Of a stretch of DNA of 64,000 nucleotides, positions 8,559-15,673 are shown one piece after another. The position numbers and the translations under genes were made by a program. Within the stretch, counting starts at the first letter, position 1. Every line of letters starts with the position of its first letter. This DNA comes from Comamonadaceae bacterium (GTDB lineage: Bacteria; Pseudomonadota; Gammaproteobacteria; Burkholderiales; Burkholderiaceae_C), in the NCBI GenBank assembly GCA_947455145.1, contig CANGME010000005.1:177898-241897 (forward strand). The letters are read 5' to 3'. Under the pieces are notes generated by a model that ran no database searches, was not told where the DNA came from, and saw only the letters and a program-made list of their open reading frames with translations.

Positions 8559-10490
8559 ATGCGCGATTTAGTACACAACTACCTGTCCAAAGTCATCTCT
8601 CGACGCGGCTTTTTGGACAATATGAAAACCGCCGGTATGACGGTGGCTGCTGCCGAGTTGGTGCTGTCATCACTCAACAACGCAGCCCATGCTCAAACGC
8701 CAACGCCTAGCGCGGGTGCTGCGGCCAACCCACCCGTCAAAACATTCACCGGCACAGGCGGCGCCTGCTTTGCCGAGCAGTTGATGGGCTGCGGTGTGAA
8801 GTACATCTTCGGCAACTCCGCCAGTGAAGACGCGCAGTTTTACGAGGCGCTGGTAGACCGCCCCAAGCTGCAATACATCTTGACCCCGCACGAAGGCCCC
8901 GGCGCGGCCATGGCGGCGGGCTACATCAAGGCATCGCAAGAACCCACGCTGGTGATGCAGTCGGGCGCGGTGGGCTTGATGAACGCCATGGGCCAGGTGT
9001 TCAACGCCTACAAAGAGCAAACGCCGCTGGTGGTTTACTCCTACCGCACCGAAAAATCCAAGCAAGGCGGTCGCGATGCGTTTGAAGAAATCGCCAACCA
9101 AGAGCAGGTGCTGCAGCCGCTGACCAAATACTCCTGGATGGCACGCGGCCCTTCGATGATTGCCGAGACCGTGCGCCACGCCTTCAAGACCGCCTGGACG
9201 CCGCCCAACGGCCCGACCTACCTCACCTGGCACTCTGACTACACGGACGAGCGCACCCGCACCGAGATCATTCAACAGAGCCACTTCGACACCCGCATGC
9301 GCGTGCGCCCCAACCCCACCGAGGTCGAGCGCGCCGCCAAGCTGCTGGTGGAGGCCAAGATGCCAGTGCTGGTGGTGGGCGATGAAATCTACAAAGCCAA
9401 AGCCGTCGCCAAGGTGGTGCGCCTGGCCGAGCTGCTGGGCATGCCAGTGACGCAAATGCGCCAAATGTGGGTGAACTTTCCCGAAGCGCACCCGCTGTGG
9501 GTGGGCAACGCACCGGCGGGCATACTGGCCTCCATCACGTGGCCTAAAAATTACGACGTGGCCATCAACATCGGCAACAAGATGCAGCACAACGGCGTGA
9601 ACCCCATCGTCGGGCGCAACGTGAAGTTCATCGACATGCGCATCGACTACAACAACATGGGCAAGGTGATGAGCACCGACGTGCCGCTGGTGGCTGATGT
9701 GGGTCTGGGCCTGGACGATTTGCTCGCAGCGGTAGAGCAACTGATGACACCCGCCCTGCACGCCATGGCCGCCGAGCGTGCGGCCGAGGTGCGCAAATAC
9801 ACCACGCAATCTCGCGCTATCCGTGCGGGCATCGTCAACAACCCCGAATGGAACAACTCACCCCTGATTGCCGACCGCGTGACCTGGGAAGTGGCCCAGT
9901 TTGCCGACACTGACGCCATCATCGTGCACGAGGCAGGCTCGGTCGCCATGCACTCGTTCAACTTCAACCCGGTGGGTGGGCGCGAGCTGTTTTTCTACTA
10001 CGGTGGTCACTTGGGCTCCGGCGTGGGCACAGCGGCAGGCGTCAAGCTGGCGCGGCCCAACCAACAGGTGATTTGTCTGGTGGGCGATGGCTCTTTTTTA
10101 TTCGGCCCGCACGCGCTGTGGAACATGGCGCGGCTAGAGCTGCCCGTCATCACCATCGTGTACAACAACCACGCCTACGGCGGCCCGCACTCGCGCACCA
10201 TCGCCAACGCGCCCTCGGGCCGCATGGTGGAGACGGGCCAGTACCTGGGCAGCTACCTGGGCAGCCCCGACATGAACATGGCGTCCATCGCCTCGGGCTT
10301 TGGCGTCAAAGGTGAAGTGGTGAGCAACCCGCTGGAACTGAAAGCCGCGCTTGCGCGGGCCAAGAAATCCACCTTCGACGGCAAGCCCTATTTGATTGAC
10401 GTGCAAGTGGCTCGACGCGGCATAGGCTGGACTGACACACCCTGGATTCCCGACATCAAGGGCACGAAGATGCGCACGCGAAGGGTTTGA
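8559..10490 (+). CDS. Tat-exported thiamine-diphosphate-dependent enzyme (acetolactate synthase superfamily)
   Basis: The 643-aa product starts with a twin-arginine signal (SRRGFL at residues 14-19, hydrophobic stretch, cleavage near AHA-Q at 45/46). The mature part has the three-domain acetolactate synthase/benzoylformate decarboxylase layout: the cofactor-activating Glu at residue 112 in TPHEGPG, and the diphosphate-binding motif GDG (509-511) through NN (536-537), the usual 26-30 residue spacing. Both catalytic landmarks are intact, so the enzyme should be active on a 2-oxo acid or a related C-C bond. It is flanked by two exported c-type cytochromes, the downstream one starting two bases after this stop. 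Function in the periplasm is an inference from the signal; the substrate is unknown. Confidence 0.85.
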   Translation: MRDLVHNYLSKVISRRGFLDNMKTAGMTVAAAELVLSSLNNAAHAQTPTPSAGAAANPPVKTFTGTGGACFAEQLMGCGVKYIFGNSASEDAQFYEALVDRPKLQYILTPHEGPGAAMAAGYIKASQEPTLVMQSGAVGLMNAMGQVFNAYKEQTPLVVYSYRTEKSKQGGRDAFEEIANQEQVLQPLTKYSWMARGPSMIAETVRHAFKTAWTPPNGPTYLTWHSDYTDERTRTEIIQQSHFDTRMRVRPNPTEVERAAKLLVEAKMPVLVVGDEIYKAKAVAKVVRLAELLGMPVTQMRQMWVNFPEAHPLWVGNAPAGILASITWPKNYDVAINIGNKMQHNGVNPIVGRNVKFIDMRIDYNNMGKVMSTDVPLVADVGLGLDDLLAAVEQLMTPALHAMAAERAAEVRKYTTQSRAIRAGIVNNPEWNNSPLIADRVTWEVAQFADTDAIIVHEAGSVAMHSFNFNPVGGRELFFYYGGHLGSGVGTAAGVKLARPNQQVICLVGDGSFLFGPHALWNMARLELPVITIVYNNHAYGGPHSRTIANAPSGRMVETGQYLGSYLGSPDMNMASIASGFGVKGEVVSNPLELKAALARAKKSTFDGKPYLIDVQVARRGIGWTDTPWIPDIKGTKMRTRRV

Positions 10491-10491
10491 G

Positions 10492-10779
10492 ATGCGGCGT
10501 TTGATTTTTGCGTTGATCTTGGGCACGGCCAGCCTGGCCCACGCCGATGACGCCAGTTTGGGGCGCGACATCTACAAAGACTTTTGCGCCAGTTGCCATG
10601 GCCGGGATTTGGTCAACACGGGGTTGGCGTTTGACCTGCGCAAATTTCCCCAGAACGATGCAGCGCGTTTTGAGAAATCAGTGTTGGAAGGCACTGCCAA
10701 AGGCATGCCCGCCTGGAAGTCTCAGCTGTCGGCAGAAGACGTTAAAGCGCTGTGGGACTATGTGAAATCCGGCGGTTGA
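10492..10779 (+). CDS. Small class I c-type cytochrome, exported
   Basis: The 95-aa product has a signal peptide ending SLAHA, a haem site CASCH near residue 36 and a distal Met in KGMPAW near residue 76, the normal arrangement of a class I monohaem cytochrome c. Its start lies two bases after the stop of the exported thiamine-diphosphate enzyme, implying translational coupling and a partnership as electron acceptor. Its 3' end overlaps the convergent helicase gene by 38 bases. Confidence 0.85.
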   Translation: MRRLIFALILGTASLAHADDASLGRDIYKDFCASCHGRDLVNTGLAFDLRKFPQNDAARFEKSVLEGTAKGMPAWKSQLSAEDVKALWDYVKSGG

Positions 10780-12547
10780 AGTCATCCAAAAACTCTGAGG
10801 CCGGCGCAGTGCCCGTCACCAGCAAATGATCCCGTGCCCGAGTACATGCCACGTACAGCAAATGCCGTTCGGTGTCGTACACCTCCAGCAAATCTGCATC
10901 GTCACCCACCGTTTCAATGCGCTCTTGCAGGGGGATGACTTCATCGTCACAGGCCATCACCACCACAGCGCGAAACTCCAACCCCTTGGCCAGGTGCATG
11001 GTAACGATGGACACATGGCCGCTGGCGGTCTCTGCATGTTCATCGAGCACTTTGAATGGCACGCCAGCGGCGGTAACTGCGGCTTGCGCCCGCTCCAATT
11101 GGGCTTCTAACCGCACAAATACGCCAAACTCTTCGGGCAAAATTCCGGCGCTGAATTGCTCGGCCAGCCAGGCACCAACGGCCTTGATTTCTTCTGCCTC
11201 AGTTTTGACCACTCGAATCACAGGCGGTGGGCCGTTGAACACCGACACCGTGTCGCTGCGTGTCTCACAGTTGCCATCAACATCCACCGCCTGGTCACCC
11301 AGCAAACGATCAGCCTGCTGGCGGATTTGGTGCGAGGTGCGGTAATTGATGCGCAGCGTGCGCGACCGACCCCGAATGTCCACGCCCAGCGACTTCCAGG
11401 AAAACGGTTGCTGAAAAATGCGTTGCCCCAGGTCACCGGCAAAAAACAGGGCGTCGGGGCGATTAGCACCCAACGCTGCCATAAAGCGCAGGTGCGCCAC
11501 GCTCAGGTCTTGTGCCTCGTCCACCACGGCAAAGTCAAAGGGCGGATGTTTGCTGTTCGCCAGGGTAGTGGCCAAGCTGGTGAACATGCCTGCATGCGTG
11601 ATTAGTTTTTGCGCCGCCAAGGCATTACGCACCTGCTCAAAAATAGACCACAACACCGCCCGCTGTGGTTCTGGCAGCCGTGTTTTTCGACCCAATCGAG
11701 TGACATCGCGGTAGTCATCCCAGCTTGACAACTGCCAAGCATCAACGATCTGCTCCCACTCGCTCACCAGAAAGTGCAAGCTGAATTTGTGGCCACTCAC
11801 GGCTTTGGATGCGTCGCTGAGCATCTGCCGAACCACGGTGCGGCTGGCCAGCGCGACTGGGCCACGCTGGGCTTTGGTCAAACGTAGCCCAACGGCGTTG
11901 AGTGAAGCCACATCAATACGCTCAGCCAAGCGCGGCTCACTGCCGACCAAGCGTTTGAGTTTGGTGTGCAATGCGCTGGCCAGCGTGTCAGAAAACGTGG
12001 TGAGCAAAACCCGCGCGTCCGGGTTGCTGCGTGCCAGGTACACGGCGCGGTGCAGGGCCACAATGGTTTTGCCCGTGCCCGCAGAGCCTGACACACGGGC
12101 TGGACCGGTGTAGTCGCGCTCCACCCACTGGCGTTGCTCGGGGTGCAAGAAGACGGTCCACTTTTCCCACGGAAAGTTCAACGCGGTTTCCAACTCGGCC
12201 ACGTTGGTCATCACGCGGAAGCGGCGCTGTGCGTCGGGGTGGTCGAAAGGGTTAGCTGTCGCCACTGCGGGCGCAGGCACGCGGGGTTTGCCGCCGGTGG
12301 CCAGCTCCAGCAGCGCTTCTGCCGCCTCGGCGGGCAGATGGTCGGCCAGGGCCAGTAAGGTGTCTTCGGTGGCAGTCTTTACATCGGCCAGCCATTCGGC
12401 GGGTACGCCATAGCCCAACAACTCGTCGTCTGGCGTATCGGCAAACAGCAGCTTGATTGGTGTACCCGGCCTCAATGCCAGCGGTAGTTCGGCCTGCACA
12501 TAGACGGGCACGATCACCTGTTGCACAGTTTCCCGCACCTCTACCAA
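10742..12547 (-). CDS. UvrD/REP-like SF1 helicase, last gene of the defence operon
   Basis: This 601-aa protein has Walker A GSAGTGKT at about residues 154-161, Walker B DEAQD at 343-347, an INYRTSHQIR motif and a C-terminal MHLAKGLEFRAV helicase motif, with no recognisable nuclease domain. The N-terminal 130 residues before the ATPase are unlike UvrD. It overlaps the upstream RelE-like gene by seven bases, so the two are translationally coupled; RelE-like plus SF1 helicase is a recurring neighbourhood. Its role here is probably DNA unwinding or translocation in an antiphage system, not housekeeping repair. Confidence 0.85.
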   Translation of the reverse strand: MVEVRETVQQVIVPVYVQAELPLALRPGTPIKLLFADTPDDELLGYGVPAEWLADVKTATEDTLLALADHLPAEAAEALLELATGGKPRVPAPAVATANPFDHPDAQRRFRVMTNVAELETALNFPWEKWTVFLHPEQRQWVERDYTGPARVSGSAGTGKTIVALHRAVYLARSNPDARVLLTTFSDTLASALHTKLKRLVGSEPRLAERIDVASLNAVGLRLTKAQRGPVALASRTVVRQMLSDASKAVSGHKFSLHFLVSEWEQIVDAWQLSSWDDYRDVTRLGRKTRLPEPQRAVLWSIFEQVRNALAAQKLITHAGMFTSLATTLANSKHPPFDFAVVDEAQDLSVAHLRFMAALGANRPDALFFAGDLGQRIFQQPFSWKSLGVDIRGRSRTLRINYRTSHQIRQQADRLLGDQAVDVDGNCETRSDTVSVFNGPPPVIRVVKTEAEEIKAVGAWLAEQFSAGILPEEFGVFVRLEAQLERAQAAVTAAGVPFKVLDEHAETASGHVSIVTMHLAKGLEFRAVVVMACDDEVIPLQERIETVGDDADLLEVYDTERHLLYVACTRARDHLLVTGTAPASEFLDDFNRRISHSPTAL

Positions 12548-12864
12548 TTGCGCCGCGCCCGTGCTGGGATGGGATGGGTCTCCAGCTTGCGCCGCGCCGC
12601 CCAGTCATACGCTTTGTCGTGGTGATCCACATAGCAAAGCAACAAGCTGGCGTGGGTTTTGTGCAGGACGATGCGGATGTCGCTACCCGCACGCACCGAC
12701 CAAAAATGCTTGTCTTTGGACTGCTCTATCCGGTGCAGGCTCATGCTGGGATGGGCCGGGTTCAGCTGCAGGTCAAACGCGGTGGTCTTGACCGCCTTCT
12801 GCTCGTCGCCGGTCAGGCGTGCCAGGCTGTCGGTGAAGGTGTCGGCGATGCGGAAGTCCATCAC
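12541..12864 (-). CDS. RelE/ParE-like small protein
   Basis: The 107-aa product has the compact RelE-like layout: an N-terminal helix pair, HRIEQSKDKHFWSVRAGSD, and RIVLHKTHASLLLCYVDHHDKAY, as in mRNA-interferase folds that carry a basic-aromatic active strand. It sits between RhuM (four-base overlap) and the SF1 helicase (seven-base overlap). No classic antitoxin is adjacent, so it may be a regulated effector of the operon or a degenerate toxin domain tied to the helicase. MDF at 12861 is an alternative start. Confidence 0.7.
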   Translation of the reverse strand: MMDFRIADTFTDSLARLTGDEQKAVKTTAFDLQLNPAHPSMSLHRIEQSKDKHFWSVRAGSDIRIVLHKTHASLLLCYVDHHDKAYDWAARRKLETHPIPARARRNW

Positions 12865-13865
12865 TGCGGCTTCTTTTGGGGTAACTGCTTGACCATGCGG
12901 TCAAAGTCCGATTCGAAGTGCTGGTCATCAAGCACGCGAAACTTGTCAAATTCTTGCTCGGCGTGGGTTTTGGCCAGTTGGGCCGACATCTTGCCAGCGC
13001 CCTGCAAAATCTCGCGGTCGTTCAGGTTCAAAAAACCCTCCAGTTTGGTAATCCAGTCCCGCATGGTCATGGCGATGCGCCGGGCCACCTGGCCTTCGGC
13101 AAAAATCAAATATTGCTCGGCCAGATTGTTCAGGGCGCGCAGTTCTTCATCATCCAGATAATTCTTGGCAATGCCCACATCGGCCTTTCGGATGCGCGCA
13201 CCGTCCCAAGTCGTCAGCCCCATATTCGGCTGACTGCTGTCAGCGCGGGCGGCAATCAGCTCCGCCGCAGTCTGGCCATGAATGGCGTAATGCACTTTGT
13301 TTTGCACCGTGGCAAAAAACGTCTGGGTGAGTGCGTGGTTGGCATCGTAATCGGCGCTGGTCGCGTAGATGTCGGTAATTTTCTGATAGAACCGCCGCTC
13401 GCTGGTGCGGATGTCTTGCAGACGTCGCGACAGTTCGTCAAAATAATCGCGCCCCTTACCGGGGTTCTTCAGGCGTGCGTCATCCAACACAAAGCCCTTG
13501 ACGATGTACTCCTTCAACTTATCGTTGGCCCATTGGCGAAAGCGCACAGCTACTGGGCTGCGTACCCGAAAGCCCAAGGCCAGCACCATGTCCAGGTTGT
13601 AGTGCTCCACCTCGCGGCTCACTTCACGCAGCCCCTCGGCTCGAACTGTTCGGAATAACCGAACAGTTGTCGCCGGGGTCAATTCACCATCCTCAAAAAT
13701 GTGTTTGATGTGCTCACTGATCGTGCCCTTGGCCTTGCCAAACAGCTCGGTCAATTGCTTCTGGCTTAACCACAAGGTTTGCTCTTGCAGCCGCACGTCC
13801 ACCCGCGTGCTGCCGTCTTCGCTTTGGTAGATTAGGAATTGTTGGGGGGTGATCATGGCAGTCAC
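12861..13865 (-). CDS. RhuM-family protein
   Basis: The 334-aa product matches the RhuM family throughout: QFLIYQSEDG at the N-terminus, WLSQKQLTELFG (a helix-turn-helix-like segment), EHYNLDMVLALGFRV, the FRQWAND block, and a helical C-terminal half. RhuM proteins are common beside restriction-modification and toxin genes and are often called virulence proteins, but their biochemistry is not established. The start overlaps the upstream HEPN-protein gene by four bases (ATGA) and its end overlaps the RelE-like gene. An ATG three codons further in is an alternative start. Confidence 0.85.
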   Translation of the reverse strand: MTAMITPQQFLIYQSEDGSTRVDVRLQEQTLWLSQKQLTELFGKAKGTISEHIKHIFEDGELTPATTVRLFRTVRAEGLREVSREVEHYNLDMVLALGFRVRSPVAVRFRQWANDKLKEYIVKGFVLDDARLKNPGKGRDYFDELSRRLQDIRTSERRFYQKITDIYATSADYDANHALTQTFFATVQNKVHYAIHGQTAAELIAARADSSQPNMGLTTWDGARIRKADVGIAKNYLDDEELRALNNLAEQYLIFAEGQVARRIAMTMRDWITKLEGFLNLNDREILQGAGKMSAQLAKTHAEQEFDKFRVLDDQHFESDFDRMVKQLPQKKPQ

Positions 13866-15667
13866 TTGATTGCGCTGAATAACCGTACAACTTCTGCAAT
13901 GAGGTATAGCTCGTCTTCTTTAGTGACAATCCGAGCGTGCATGGCAGCTAATCGAATGGGCTGCAGCCGTTGAAGTGATTCACGAACGCTTTCCTTTTTC
14001 TTGAACCTAGTTTCAAAGACTTCCCGCCAGTGGTCTTTCTTACAGATGATCGTTTCGTAGTCTGTGAAATCAGCAACTTCTATGAATGTCAGAATAACCC
14101 CACTGCTTTCGGCCCGTCGCTTCTTGAACTCCCAATTTTCATAAAGCTTAGGGTCTAGCCGTTTCCTCGGCCAATCAGAACCATATTGGGCAGTCATCGC
14201 ATCATTGATGAACTGACGCAGTTGCCTTTCAAATCGCTGCAATCGGTCATGACATTTGTTCGTTCGTTGCAGACCAACTTCTTCTTCTGGATCAGTCGAT
14301 GGCTCGATAACTTGCCCAAAAAAATCAATATCTAAAGTTTCACCATCAAGACCTGCAACCTCAAGATTTCGGTGGAACGCAGGCTCTGGGAAATCAGTGA
14401 GTGCAGTGTTGAATCCACGAGTGACATAGAAATCTGTCCTGGCAACAGGGTCGATAAAGACCGATTCAGGGAAAGTTATCTTGTCGCGCCAGTCACCGAG
14501 ATCCAGACGAAGAGCGGCAGTCAATTCAAGGTCGAATCCATTTATGGCCCGCAGTGCTTTGCCAATGCCCTGTAACTCAAGGATGCCCGATACAGATCGT
14601 GCCGCTTCTTTTCTGTTAAGCCAAGGGGTCGATATCGCGTCAAGCGCGCGTTGCCGATTAAAACTGTCCGTGGCATGTACTTGGGCGAACGCGGCGACAG
14701 CTCCAACTTGATATGAGTCTAGAAGGCGAGTTGCCTCGAATGCCTGTGGAAGCCGAAACATGGCTTCGTGGTTGATCCGTAAGTCACGAGTCACCTGTTG
14801 CTGTTTATCTAGTTCAGCGGCGATAACCGCGGACATGGTAGCGCTATGAACCCGCCCCAAAGCCGCATCTCTGATCAGATACTCATTGCAATAAATAGCC
14901 TTTGCCAACATGACACTTGTCGCACCTTGATCCGGGTAGTTCTGAACATTTTGGAACGAACTGGCAGCTGCTCGCAGCATGTCTTGTTCACGCTTAAAGT
15001 GCATAGCACTAGTCACACTCGCCGAGTTATCGTTCAAATAAACTCTCATATTTTTGAGTGGATCAATTGCCCGCATGAGGTCTTGATCACGTTTGAGATT
15101 TTTTTCAATGGCAGCACTAGCAGAGTTCGCTGTCGTATATCGGATTGCGTCGGCAACCGTGGCAAGTGCTGACTGCTGCATTGCCTCCACTGCAGTATTA
15201 GCAAAAACTGAATTGGATGACGATTGAGTCATGCGTTTCCATTGTGATTTTTGCTCGGCACCGTAATGGTGGAATGCACGAACGAGGAAATCACAAGCCG
15301 ACTCGTCAACCGACTTTTCAACGTCACTGCCTTTGTGAGTTTTGAGAAGAAGGCCCTTATTTTTGTCAATCAGTCTTTCTGCAAACTCTTCGAGTTCCGC
15401 ATCAGTCACCGCCGTTAATTCCTCCACCGTAAAACGCGGATCATTTTCTGGATCGTGTTCATCGGAGACCCCATCGATAGGTTGTCGTGCCATCTCACCA
15501 AATAACCATTGCACAAAATCAAGGCTGCGAACATCGGAGGCCGCTAACTTTTTTTCGGCTTGGGACAAGTGCGTGGTGTTTAGAGACACGCAAATTGCGC
15601 GACCCAATGAGTTCAGCACCATACAGAACTCACCCATCCGGGCGTATTTGCTAAGGTTGAAAGCCAT
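13862..15667 (-). CDS. Large protein with C-terminal HEPN (Swt1-like) domain
   Basis: This 601-aa protein has no domain I recognise in the first 440 residues, which are mostly helical and contain several repeated-looking segments (KRDQDLMRAI near 193, KREQDMLRAA near 223). The last ~150 residues resemble Swt1-type HEPN domains, with a WEFKKR segment and the HEPN active-site pattern R-x4-H at residues 572-577 (RLAAMH). HEPN domains of this kind are usually RNA nucleases in abortive infection. The DNA is clearly AT-richer than the flanking Mod and helicase genes, suggesting separate acquisition. It lies six bases after Mod and overlaps RhuM. Confidence 0.65.
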   Translation of the reverse strand: MAFNLSKYARMGEFCMVLNSLGRAICVSLNTTHLSQAEKKLAASDVRSLDFVQWLFGEMARQPIDGVSDEHDPENDPRFTVEELTAVTDAELEEFAERLIDKNKGLLLKTHKGSDVEKSVDESACDFLVRAFHHYGAEQKSQWKRMTQSSSNSVFANTAVEAMQQSALATVADAIRYTTANSASAAIEKNLKRDQDLMRAIDPLKNMRVYLNDNSASVTSAMHFKREQDMLRAAASSFQNVQNYPDQGATSVMLAKAIYCNEYLIRDAALGRVHSATMSAVIAAELDKQQQVTRDLRINHEAMFRLPQAFEATRLLDSYQVGAVAAFAQVHATDSFNRQRALDAISTPWLNRKEAARSVSGILELQGIGKALRAINGFDLELTAALRLDLGDWRDKITFPESVFIDPVARTDFYVTRGFNTALTDFPEPAFHRNLEVAGLDGETLDIDFFGQVIEPSTDPEEEVGLQRTNKCHDRLQRFERQLRQFINDAMTAQYGSDWPRKRLDPKLYENWEFKKRRAESSGVILTFIEVADFTDYETIICKKDHWREVFETRFKKKESVRESLQRLQPIRLAAMHARIVTKEDELYLIAEVVRLFSAIK

Positions 15668-15673
15668 GCCGAA

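Noticed and set aside
8670..9809. A 379-codon open frame on the minus strand
   Set aside because: It is antisense to the exported thiamine-diphosphate enzyme, is unusually rich in His and Gly codons read from GC-rich third positions, and has no recognisable domain.
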